A stretch of DNA of 64,000 bases from an uncultured Candidatus Melainabacteria bacterium (GTDB lineage: Bacteria > Cyanobacteriota > Vampirovibrionia > Gastranaerophilales > Gastranaerophilaceae), in assembly GCA_934718135.1 (NCBI GenBank), contig CAKUZW010000002.1, positions 1-64,000 on the forward strand, written 5' to 3'. A program made the translations under genes and the position numbers. Below are positions 1-7,597 of this stretch, piece by piece. Every line of letters starts with the position of its first letter. Positions within the stretch are counted from its first letter, which is position 1. The notes below the pieces were generated by a model. That model had not been told where the DNA came from. It did no database searches and was given only the letters and a program-made list of their open reading frames with translations.

Positions 1-44
1 ACGCTTCGTAACTCCTTCGTTACTCTCGCTGTCGGGGTTCCTTT

Positions 45-72
45 ATCTTACCACCTCATTTTTTATTGTCAA
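45..72 (-). promoter_or_regulatory. strong leftward sigma-70-type promoter
   Basis: On the minus strand a perfect -35 TTGACA (67-72) is followed after 16 bp by TAAGAT (45-50). It drives transcription off the left edge of the window. The transcribed start is GC-richer than its surroundings and contains a small GTAAC/GTTAC hairpin, which would suit a stable-RNA operon leader, but the gene itself is outside the window. Confidence 0.5.
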
Positions 73-403
73 GGGGGAAGTTAAGCTTTCTTAATATTCT
101 TTTTTAAAACTTTCGTTTGTTAGATTGAAATAATTTCTAAGTATCTGGTTTTAATAAATCTTTTTAAGTTCGCTGTGCCCTCTGCACATTTGATATAGTA
201 ACTCTAAAAAAATTTGATTTCAACCCCTTTGTTTTATATTCTTAATATTTCGTTACAATTTAGGGTAAAGTATCCAGTGTAGCTAATTTCTAGAGCGTTT
301 CAGAAGACTATTAGCCAATTATCTATTTCTAGAAGTTTAGCTCAGGTACTGCATGTTGGCATGATATGAAAGGTAATATTCGCTAACACAGAAAATAAAA
401 AAG
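73..403. other. intergenic stretch without a recognisable gene
   Basis: I see no open frame with a ribosome-binding site and no RNA gene here on either strand. It is AT-rich spacer between the leftward promoter and the repeats at 404-571. Confidence 0.5.
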
Positions 404-482
404 ATCCTGAAACACCAAGTAGGAACAGAAAATTACGTTTCGATTGCATCTCAACTTATTTTCTAGTCAGTTCAGGATGACA
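404..482. repeat. dispersed palindromic element (TCCTGAA...TTCAGGA type)
   Basis: The ends are inverted: TCCTGAA at 405-411 and TTCAGGA at 471-477. Inside them lie a second inverted pair around AGAAAAT and ATTTTCT. The same architecture recurs at 61910-61971, so this is a non-coding dispersed family rather than a gene. Confidence 0.55.
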
Positions 483-498
483 ATATAAATATGATAAT

Positions 499-571
499 TG
501 TTAGGGATTACGACGTCACACTGTAAAGACTTTTGCATTTCCTGCTTAAAATTGTTCCTCGTAATGACATG
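499..571 (-). repeat. degenerate copy of the GTCATTACGAGGAA repeat
   Basis: Read on the minus strand this stretch begins with a CATTACGAGGAACAAT-like segment and runs to GTCGTAATCCCTAACAA. It is a diverged, truncated copy of the first part of the repeats at 25315-25592, 26493-26712 and 61486-61763. The frame is broken here, so it is not coding. Confidence 0.6.
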
Positions 572-624
572 TATGTATAATATTTTTTTCTGTAAAGAAC
601 CTATTCCTATTCCCCCGAAATAAT

Positions 625-660
625 AAAACGGGCTTAGTTAAATTCTAACTAAGCCCGCAA
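625..660 (-). terminator. terminator of the glucan phosphorylase gene
   Basis: A 12-bp perfect stem (CGGGCTTAGTTA / TAACTAAGCCCG) with a 5-nt loop lies 24 bp past the phosphorylase stop. It is followed on the minus strand by TTTTATTA. Confidence 0.85.
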
Positions 661-680
661 TTTTCAATTTATTTTACAAG

Positions 681-2375
681 TTATTTAATATTTGAGAATG
701 TCCAAGCATCAAAAGTTGGAGCTTCTTTAATATTCATTTCTTGTTTTTTGCCACCTGAGCATTCATCATCGTGAGCAATTGGTTTATACAATCTGTTGTA
801 GTATTCAATTACCATTCTGTCTGAGTTGAAGTAAGCTTCAGATGTTCTGATAGCTTGACGCATCAATCTTGCCCATTCTTTTTTGTTTTCGTAGTAAGTT
901 GGGATAATTTGATCTTCGATAATGCTCATCAAGCACTTATGATCTTTCCAATGTCTTTCTTCCCAAGACATTTCATCATCAATTTCAGGGTATTCAATAG
1001 CGTAACCATTAATACCTGAGAATGTTCCTTCAACTGTCCAACCGTCATAGATAGACAAGTGGATTGCACCGTTAGCGTTAGCTGACATGCCTGAAGTTCC
1101 TGATGCTTCGAATGGTCTTAATGGAGTATTCAACCAAACATCAGTACCACGTTTCAACATGCCTGACAATTGAAGTTCATATCCAGGAAGAACAACAACA
1201 TTTTTCAAAGAGTGAGATCTGTTCAACAATTTGTTAAACATTTCTTTACCCATAACATCATCCGGGTGGAATTTACCGGCAAAGATGATTTGAACTTTAT
1301 TTTCATCTAACAATTTACCGATTCTGTCTTTATCCATCAAGATTAACCACGCACGTTTGTAATCAGCAAATCTTCTTGCCCAAGTGATAGTTAATACATC
1401 AGGGTCAAATCTCTTACCTGCAACGTTAGCAATATATTTGAATAATTCTGATTTCATTTCACGTTTAACAGCTAACAATCTTTCAGGATCATTTTGAGCA
1501 TCTTTAACTCTCTTATCTTGCCAGTATTGAAGATTTACGGCGTTAGTAATAGCTCTAATAGGACATCTTCCATCAACCCATTCCCACATTTTGTTAGCAA
1601 CAAGTCCGTGCAATTGAGAAACTGCGTTTGCAATTCTTGACATTCTCAAAGCTGCTACAGTTAGAGAGAAGTTTTCTCCGCCTAAATTTACAGCAGTTTC
1701 ACGAGAGGCTCCTGCGAAGAATCCACCTTCCAATAATCTATCAACCCAGTGAACTTCATTACCTGCAGCAACAGGAGTGTGAGTTGTGAATACTGTGCGT
1801 TTTTTAACTTCTTCCAAGTCTCCGTTGTATTGTCTTAACAATTCAAATGCTGCCGGAAGTGCGTGACCTTCGTTCATGTGGATAACGTCAAATTTGTATC
1901 CGATTTGTTGAAGAATTCTTACACCTGCAATACCAAGAACTGTTTCTTGAGCGATACGAATTTTTTCATCGCCATCATACAATTTGTAAGAAATACTCTT
2001 AGCCCAATCACTGTTTCCGTCAATATCAGTTGTTAACAAGTAAACAGGACAAGTTCCGAACAATTCCGGTTCAACTTTATAAGCTTTAACTTTAACTTTT
2101 TCACCAAAACATTCAACTTCAGTTTGAACATTGATATCTGTTAAGAAATCATAATATTTTCTGATATAAGCAACTTCTACATTGCCTGAATGATCTATTC
2201 TTTGGTCGTAATAACCATAAGACCACAACATTGTAACACCAACCATTGGCATTTGAAGATATCCTGCAGACAACATGTGGGAACCTGCAAGAAAACCTAA
2301 ACCTCCTGAGTATGTGCTCAAGGATTGATCCATAGCAATTTCCATTGAAAAATATGCTACATTTGGTAATGACAT
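681..2375 (-). CDS. alpha-glucan phosphorylase, GT35 short form
   Basis: The 564-aa protein matches the short alpha-glucan phosphorylase family, which releases glucose-1-phosphate from cytoplasmic glycogen or maltodextrin. It opens directly with YFSMEIA..YSGGLGFLAG and lacks the longer N-terminal domain of larger homologues. MNEGHALPAAF (167-177) and THTPVAAGNEVHW (198-210) are family motifs. The C-terminal block reads EASGTSGMS, where the family normally has GTSGMK or GTGNMK with the PLP-binding lysine. Here Ser431 (codon 1083-1085) takes that place, so activity is uncertain. A possible extended -10 (TGCTAGAAT on the minus strand) lies near 2450. The gene stands alone with its own terminator. 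The GH57 enzyme at 8721-11225 may act on the same polymer. Confidence 0.88.
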   Translation of the reverse strand: MSLPNVAYFSMEIAMDQSLSTYSGGLGFLAGSHMLSAGYLQMPMVGVTMLWSYGYYDQRIDHSGNVEVAYIRKYYDFLTDINVQTEVECFGEKVKVKAYKVEPELFGTCPVYLLTTDIDGNSDWAKSISYKLYDGDEKIRIAQETVLGIAGVRILQQIGYKFDVIHMNEGHALPAAFELLRQYNGDLEEVKKRTVFTTHTPVAAGNEVHWVDRLLEGGFFAGASRETAVNLGGENFSLTVAALRMSRIANAVSQLHGLVANKMWEWVDGRCPIRAITNAVNLQYWQDKRVKDAQNDPERLLAVKREMKSELFKYIANVAGKRFDPDVLTITWARRFADYKRAWLILMDKDRIGKLLDENKVQIIFAGKFHPDDVMGKEMFNKLLNRSHSLKNVVVLPGYELQLSGMLKRGTDVWLNTPLRPFEASGTSGMSANANGAIHLSIYDGWTVEGTFSGINGYAIEYPEIDDEMSWEERHWKDHKCLMSIIEDQIIPTYYENKKEWARLMRQAIRTSEAYFNSDRMVIEYYNRLYKPIAHDDECSGGKKQEMNIKEAPTFDAWTFSNIK

Positions 2376-2553
2376 AATTTACCTCTCTTCTCTAATAACT
2401 TCTATACACTAAATTTTTCATGTACACGACCTTACGTGCAATGACATTCTAGCATACAAAATACAAAATGAATAGTCCTTATATAAAAAATTGCTATTAT
2501 TGACACATAAATTCAATAATAGCAACAAATTTTAAATCTTTACATTAAGTAAT

Positions 2554-3789
2554 CTATTTAACTTTATCTAGGATTTTAGTTAATGCAATTTTGACATGGG
2601 CATAGTTTAATCCACCTTGCATATATGCAACATAAGGTGCTCTCATCGGCCCGTCAGCAGAAAGTTCGATTGTTGAACCTTCGATAAAAGTTCCTCCTGC
2701 CATAATTACCTGATCTTCATACCCAGGAATGTATTCAGGAATTGGAGTTACATAACCATTAACAGGGGATAAAGATTGAATAGTTCGACAAAAATGTTCC
2801 AACGGTTCAGGAGAACCGAAAGTTATGTTTTGGATAATATCAGTTCTTTTTTCGTCATATTTTGGAGATGAATCAAAACCGATTTCATCAAATATTTTAG
2901 AAGCAAGAACCGCCCCCTTAACAGCTTCTGACACAACAGAAGGAGCCATAAACAAACCTTGGAAAATCAATCGGTGTTGATTGAACATCGCACCGCCTTC
3001 TGAACCGATTCCCGGAGCAGTTAAACGATTTGCAGCTCTTTCGACGTATAATTCTTTTCCGGCAATATATCCGCCTGCTTCAACAATTCCGCCCCCCGGA
3101 TTTTTAATCAAAGACCCGCCAATCAAATCAGCACCAACTTCTAAAGGTTCTTTTGTATCTACAAATTCACCATAACAATTATCCACAAAACAAATACATT
3201 CCGGATTTTTTGCTTTTACAACCTTGCAGATTTTTTCTATAGTGTCAATTGTAAGAGATTTTCTTGTCGAATACCCCTTTGATCGTTGAATTAGAACCAT
3301 TGTTGTTTTATCATCAACCATTTGTTCTATCTTGTCATAATCAACATCCATACCATTTACAAGAGGAACTTCATCATACAAAACACCATTTCCAATCAAT
3401 GAAGAACGTCTTGTTTCTTCATCGCCCATTGTACCGATAACCTCTTGCATTGTGTCATAAGGAGTTCCAACAACAGACAACAATTTGTCTCCACATCTTA
3501 AATTACCAAATAATGCACATGCTAAAGTATGTGTGCCGGATGCAAAATGAATTCTTACTAAGGCTTTTTCTGCTTTAAAAACTTGGGCAAAAACCTTATC
3601 CAAAACTTCTCTACCCAAATCGTCATGACCATATCCTGAAACAGTGTAAAAATGTTCCGGAGCCACCCTATTATCAATAAAAGCTTTTAAAACTTTTTCT
3701 TGGTTGTAATCTCTGATTTCATCAATAATATCAAATTGTTCACGCAAATCACGTTCTGCTTGTTTTATAATTTCTTCACTCGTATTCAT
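2554..3789 (-). CDS. PLP-dependent methionine gamma-lyase / aluminium-resistance family protein
   Basis: This 411-aa protein belongs to the Met_gamma_lyase (aluminium resistance) family, a fold-type I PLP enzyme related to cystathionine beta-lyases. The Schiff-base lysine is most likely K229 in GGSLIKNPGGG. The aspartate that pairs with the PLP pyridine nitrogen would be D203 in FVDNCYGEF. Conserved SGYGHDDLGR (51-60) and HFASGTHTLACALFGNLRCGD segments are present. The true substrate of the family is poorly settled. Length is normal, and no metabolic partner is adjacent. Confidence 0.85.
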   Translation of the reverse strand: MNTSEEIIKQAERDLREQFDIIDEIRDYNQEKVLKAFIDNRVAPEHFYTVSGYGHDDLGREVLDKVFAQVFKAEKALVRIHFASGTHTLACALFGNLRCGDKLLSVVGTPYDTMQEVIGTMGDEETRRSSLIGNGVLYDEVPLVNGMDVDYDKIEQMVDDKTTMVLIQRSKGYSTRKSLTIDTIEKICKVVKAKNPECICFVDNCYGEFVDTKEPLEVGADLIGGSLIKNPGGGIVEAGGYIAGKELYVERAANRLTAPGIGSEGGAMFNQHRLIFQGLFMAPSVVSEAVKGAVLASKIFDEIGFDSSPKYDEKRTDIIQNITFGSPEPLEHFCRTIQSLSPVNGYVTPIPEYIPGYEDQVIMAGGTFIEGSTIELSADGPMRAPYVAYMQGGLNYAHVKIALTKILDKVK

Positions 3790-3883
3790 ATCCTTAATCC
3801 TTATTATTTACTAATTCAATAATATTACAAAAATAACCGACAAAGGGAATTTGATAAATTTTCAAAAAACAAAATAATTTTAT

Positions 3884-4624
3884 ATGAGAAAAATTATTAT
3901 ATTAATAACTATTGGAATTTTATTTATAATTCTACCTGCAATGTCATCCCAATATAATGTGTATACGCCACACAACTACAATCGAAATTTTAACTTCGCA
4001 GAAGAAAAAGAAAGAATTTTATTTATCCTAGACCTATCTAATAGCATGGATGAACCTCTCGAAAATTCTACAAAATTCCAACTGATGATAAATACAATGA
4101 ACAAAATTCTCCCACAAATTTCACCCGACACTTGGGTTGGATTGAGAGTATATGGGCACAAAATGGGATTCACACCAATTGAAGCATGCCATGCTTCAAC
4201 ACTTATTTCTCCAATAAGTACAAATAACAGTAAAAATATTCAACACGCATTAATAAAAACAAAACCTAGAGGCATGACCCCAATCACATACTCGCTAAAA
4301 CAAGCCATAAAATATGATTTTATGGGGTTTTCGGGAAGAAAACATATTATTTTGCTAACAGACGGTGGAGAGAATTGTGATGAGAGTCCTTGCACATTTG
4401 TTATGAATTTAATAAAAATAAGACGCGATGTAAACATAGATGTCATAGCATTCAACGTTAGTGATGATGAAGATTTAAAACAGCTTGAATGCACTGCTCT
4501 TGTTACAAGCGGAAAATTTTACAATGCCAAAACATCCGCAGAACTTTTCAACGGATTTAACAATTCAATTGACGGAGTAAAAAATGTTGAAGCTCAAATT
4601 ATACTCCCGAATTCCCAATATTAG
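3884..4624 (+). CDS. exported von Willebrand factor A domain protein
   Basis: The 246-aa product starts with a hydrophobic signal or anchor segment (about residues 3-20). A VWA domain follows, with a complete MIDAS start DLSNS (50-54), a central TPIT segment (the MIDAS threonine) and LLTDGGENCDESPC (the MIDAS aspartate). This predicts metal-dependent adhesion or protein binding outside the cytoplasmic membrane. It is followed by its own hairpin terminator and then by a secreted Cys-rich peptide gene. No moxR-type ATPase is adjacent, so a chaperone role is not indicated. Confidence 0.82.
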   Translation: MRKIIILITIGILFIILPAMSSQYNVYTPHNYNRNFNFAEEKERILFILDLSNSMDEPLENSTKFQLMINTMNKILPQISPDTWVGLRVYGHKMGFTPIEACHASTLISPISTNNSKNIQHALIKTKPRGMTPITYSLKQAIKYDFMGFSGRKHIILLTDGGENCDESPCTFVMNLIKIRRDVNIDVIAFNVSDDEDLKQLECTALVTSGKFYNAKTSAELFNGFNNSIDGVKNVEAQIILPNSQY

Positions 4625-4635
4625 CCATTCAGGGA

Positions 4636-4671
4636 ATAGAAACATGACCCCGCCCATGTTTCTATATTTTT
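4636..4671 (+). terminator. terminator after the VWA gene
   Basis: An 11-bp perfect stem, ATAGAAACATG (4636-4646) with CATGTTTCTAT (4655-4665), is followed by a T-rich stretch. It lies 12 bp after the VWA stop codon. Confidence 0.75.
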
Positions 4672-4695
4672 GGTTAGGAAAAAGGAGTTAAAATT

Positions 4696-4899
4696 ATGAA
4701 AAGATTTTTTACGATTTTATTTTTTGCATGCTTACTTAGTGCAGGAGTTAGTTATGTAGCGGTTTCTCAAAACGTACTACCTGAAACAGCACAACAAAGA
4801 GGATGTTGCTCACACCACGGAGGGGTTGCATATTGCGGAAAAAGCGGATATTACATTTGTAATGACGGCTCTCAAAGCCCAAGTTGCAGATGCAGATAA
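4696..4899 (+). CDS. small secreted cysteine-rich peptide
   Basis: The 67-aa product has a signal peptide (KRFFTILFFACLLSAGVSYVAV) preceded by an AAAGGAG ribosome-binding site. The mature part is about 40 residues with seven cysteines, in the order CC-SHHGGV-C-GYYIC-DGSQSPSC-C. The pattern resembles short CCSxHGGV...CxDGxxSPxC exported peptides seen in other bacteria, whose function I do not know. Disulphide bonding in the periplasm or outside the cell is likely. Confidence 0.75.
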   Translation: MKRFFTILFFACLLSAGVSYVAVSQNVLPETAQQRGCCSHHGGVAYCGKSGYYICNDGSQSPSCRCR

Positions 4900-4900
4900 T

Positions 4901-4933
4901 AAAAAAGGAAGGTTTAAAACCTTCCTTTTTTAT
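4901..4933. terminator. bidirectional terminator
   Basis: The hairpin AAAAAAGGAAGGTTT / AAACCTTCCTTTTTT separates two convergent genes. It carries a T-run in either direction. Confidence 0.85.
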
Positions 4934-4936
4934 TTT

Positions 4937-5962
4937 TTACAATCCTAGATTTTTATCCAGTTTTAAAAATTCAATTATATCTAATATTGAAAAAATCTCA
5001 TTATAAATATGATAGAATTGTTTTGAATTTAACAAAGATTTTTTTGTATCAACTTCAAAAAAATCTTTTTTCGTAGGTACAAACAAATAAATAAAACCAC
5101 CAACAAATGCTGCAGAAACATCCGAATCACTATTATCTCCAAGAATAGAACTTACATCAATTCTTGCAGAACGCTCTTCATCCGAAAGCCTGATACCGTC
5201 TATACTTGAATAATTAAAATTATCAGCCAATTTATCCAATCTATCCATAAAAGCCGTTGTTAAAAGATAACGAGCCTCAATTTGATCAGTTGAATAAACT
5301 TTTCTTCGCTTCATAAAAGATATAGATTCCAAATTTACTTCTTCAAATCTGCCTTGCCTTTTAATTTTTCCAGTCTCTCCAACAATTGTTTGTCCTGTAA
5401 AATTTTTCTTCATTTGAATTTTAATAATTAATCCACTGAAATCATAAATGTATCTAATTCGGGAATGACCATTGTAATCTCTTTCTGGTCTAGTATGATA
5501 TATACTGCACTCATTTATAAGAAAATTGCAACCTTTATGAAGCCCAATTATAACATCATCCTCTAATTTATTTGTTGAAGCCGGGAATAATCCCCATTTT
5601 TGGATATCAGAATATGGAACAGCATTCTTTTTATCAGAAAAATAAAGATTACCAAATAATGCCAAAATTTTAGAAGTTACGTCCTTTTTAAATGTCTTAT
5701 TAAACTGAGAATCTAAAAACCAAATATAAGAACTCTCAATAAGACTAAAAACAACTAAAGCAATGACAACAAAAACCATAGGTCCTTCCTGTATAAAATT
5801 AATCCGCATATACATAATAGTAATAATAATAAAGACTAAAGGGATTAAAGCTAATCTTTTTTGAAATTCAATACTTGCTCGTTTCTTTTCAAACGGAAGC
5901 AGAACCGGTTCAATTTTTTGAGTATAAAACTTGTCAAAATCTTGTTCATATAATCTATTCAT
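4937..5962 (-). CDS. DUF3137-family membrane protein
   Basis: The 341-aa protein has two closely spaced hydrophobic segments (about residues 36-55 and 60-80). A soluble domain follows, with the DUF3137-like features TRPERDYNGHSRIRYIYDFSGLIIKI and TGQTIVGE. The family is uncharacterised and membrane-anchored, and no catalytic motif is evident. The gene ends against a bidirectional terminator and begins about 40 bp before a divergent-cassette regulator, with which it is unlikely to share regulation. Confidence 0.7.
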   Translation of the reverse strand: MNRLYEQDFDKFYTQKIEPVLLPFEKKRASIEFQKRLALIPLVFIIITIMYMRINFIQEGPMVFVVIALVVFSLIESSYIWFLDSQFNKTFKKDVTSKILALFGNLYFSDKKNAVPYSDIQKWGLFPASTNKLEDDVIIGLHKGCNFLINECSIYHTRPERDYNGHSRIRYIYDFSGLIIKIQMKKNFTGQTIVGETGKIKRQGRFEEVNLESISFMKRRKVYSTDQIEARYLLTTAFMDRLDKLADNFNYSSIDGIRLSDEERSARIDVSSILGDNSDSDVSAAFVGGFIYLFVPTKKDFFEVDTKKSLLNSKQFYHIYNEIFSILDIIEFLKLDKNLGL

Positions 5963-6044
5963 AAAACCTCTTTTCGTTATCCTCTCTTCTTATGAGGATA
6001 CAAAATTAAAACAAATATCACATCATATAAAAGATTGACAGAAA

Positions 6045-6269
6045 TTAAAATTTTAATAATTCAAACGGCTCAACCTCAAGAGCTTTTGCAATAAGACGAA
6101 TCCGAGAAAGAGGAATATCTCTATGAGCATTTTCAATATTTGCAATATAAGAATTATCAGCAAAAATTTCCAAACTAAGTTGTTCTTGTGTCATTCCTCG
6201 AGCCTTTCTCAACTCTCTAACACGTCTTCCAAACTTTTTATGGAATACTTTACTCATCTTTTTGACCAT
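6045..6269 (-). CDS. XRE-family repressor-like protein of prepilin cassette A
   Basis: This 74-aa protein is a single helix-turn-helix domain (FGRRVRELRKARGMTQEQLSLE...YIANIENA) with no sensor or dimerisation domain. An internal ATG four codons in (MSKVF) could equally be the start. It is transcribed away from prepilin A and shares a 147-bp intergenic region with it. Autoregulation and control of the neighbouring pilin are inferred from this arrangement, which repeats five more times in the window. Confidence 0.85.
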   Translation of the reverse strand: MVKKMSKVFHKKFGRRVRELRKARGMTQEQLSLEIFADNSYIANIENAHRDIPLSRIRLIAKALEVEPFELLKF

Positions 6270-6273
6270 ACAA

Positions 6274-6302
6274 GTTGATATAACAAAAATGCCATATATA
6301 AA
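6274..6302 (+). promoter_or_regulatory. prepilin A promoter with possible operator
   Basis: TTGATA (6275-6280) and TATAAA (6297-6302) are separated by 16 bp. An imperfect dyad, GTTGATATAAC (6274-6284), overlaps the -35 box. The dyad is weak, and this is the least convincing operator of the set. Confidence 0.4.
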
Positions 6303-6416
6303 ACATTGCTATTTTGGAGATTTTATGCTTACATGTCATGCGTACCAAGGATTATAAAGGAGATGTTTTTAATGAAGGATTATAAGTGGCTTACAAAAAA
6401 AAGAAAGGATGTAAAT

Positions 6417-7115
6417 ATGAAGAAAAGGTTAAAAAAAGTAGCGTTCACATTAGCCGAAACCCTCATAACCCTTGGCATCATCGGCATAGTAGCTGCGATG
6501 ACAATTCCAACATTACTAACAAAACTTAGTAATGATAGAGACTCAGCGATTCTTAAAGAAGATTATTCTACTCTTCAACAAATGATGAAATCTGCAAATG
6601 AAGAAGGAGCTATGGCTAATATCCAAAATCTTAATGATTTAGATGAAATGACAAACTGGTTCAAAACATACTTTTTGCCATTCATAAAGACAACAAATGT
6701 TTGTTATGATGAATGGGGATGTTGGAGTAAGGATGTTAAAACGTCCAACGGAATAAAATATACTAATTCAATCGCTTGCGGATACAGGTCAATTTCTTTT
6801 GTCCTTAATAATGGAAGTTACGTTTGTATGGATGATTTCGGCGATAGCAGATTCGGAGTTGTTCCAAACGGAGTAACAATTGGATTAATGGTAGATGTAA
6901 ACGGAAATAAAAAACCAAACACTGTAGGAAAAGATATCTTTACTCTAGTATTTAAAGATGAACAATTACTCCCTGGAGGATATGATATGACTCAAGAAGA
7001 GATTGAAAAAAGCTGTAGCCCTAGATGTAATTTAGGCAACTACCGTTGTGGTTCATATTGCATGGTTAAAGCGAAAAATCAAGGCTTTAAACTTCCGGTA
7101 ATGTCAGACAAATAA
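6417..7115 (+). CDS. prepilin-type protein A
   Basis: The ATG at 6417 is chosen because AAGAAAGGA lies just upstream, as in the other prepilins. It gives a short basic leader MKKRLKKVA before FTLAETLITLGIIGIVAAMTIP. This is a type IV pilin/pseudopilin N-terminus: peptidase cleavage before Phe, Glu at +5, then a hydrophobic assembly helix. The residue before the cleavage site is Ala instead of the usual Gly. The globular part has paired cysteines and the loop VDVNGNKKPNTVGKDIF, shared by all seven prepilins here. The product is expected in the inner membrane and then in a pilus-like fibre. No assembly genes are in the window. Confidence 0.88.
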   Translation: MKKRLKKVAFTLAETLITLGIIGIVAAMTIPTLLTKLSNDRDSAILKEDYSTLQQMMKSANEEGAMANIQNLNDLDEMTNWFKTYFLPFIKTTNVCYDEWGCWSKDVKTSNGIKYTNSIACGYRSISFVLNNGSYVCMDDFGDSRFGVVPNGVTIGLMVDVNGNKKPNTVGKDIFTLVFKDEQLLPGGYDMTQEEIEKSCSPRCNLGNYRCGSYCMVKAKNQGFKLPVMSDK

Positions 7116-7595
7116 TTAAACACCTCTATCTAAACCTTTAGGAGTTCCAAAACCAAAGAAGTTTTTGGCAAAAGTAAATGCGGCATAAATTCCTAAACCT
7201 CCCGCACATGCTTTACTTGGCAAACCTTTTCCTAAAAGGGCTCCAAGACCTAAACCAAGAGGCACAACATGTTCTACAAGCATTGAGCCAAAACCTTTGA
7301 TATATCCGATTCCTGAATTAAAAAACCTTTTCCAACCTTGATCCAGTTCCATTTCAAAAGAGGTATTTCTTATTCCATCTTGGACTTTGCTCATATTTGA
7401 AGAATATAAACTATTGTTCAAATAGTAAAGTGAAGAATCTGCATCTTTTTCACTTGAATAAAGGTCAGATTGAAGTTTGCCTACATAATGAGAATCATAG
7501 GCAACATAACCTAATGCGGCAAGACCTGCAGCTTTAGTTAAAATTCCTACAGGAGTTTTGGGGATTGCACTTTTAATTGTTCTCATTATTTTCAT
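7116..7595 (-). CDS. lineage-specific membrane-associated protein
   Basis: I do not recognise this 159-aa protein. It has hydrophobic, glycine-rich segments near residues 15-33 and 105-150, separated by a polar stretch rich in Ser, Tyr and Asp. The start codon lies 2 bp from the stop of the upstream gene (7598-8644), so the two are almost certainly co-transcribed. The stop codon abuts the stop of prepilin A, which runs convergently. Confidence 0.6.
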   Translation of the reverse strand: MKIMRTIKSAIPKTPVGILTKAAGLAALGYVAYDSHYVGKLQSDLYSSEKDADSSLYYLNNSLYSSNMSKVQDGIRNTSFEMELDQGWKRFFNSGIGYIKGFGSMLVEHVVPLGLGLGALLGKGLPSKACAGGLGIYAAFTFAKNFFGFGTPKGLDRGV

Positions 7596-7597
7596 AA

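Noticed and set aside
6306..6416. Longer N-terminus for prepilin A starting at 6306
   Set aside because: The upstream 37 codons have no ribosome-binding site. AAGAAAGGA lies directly before the ATG at 6417, as in the other prepilins.
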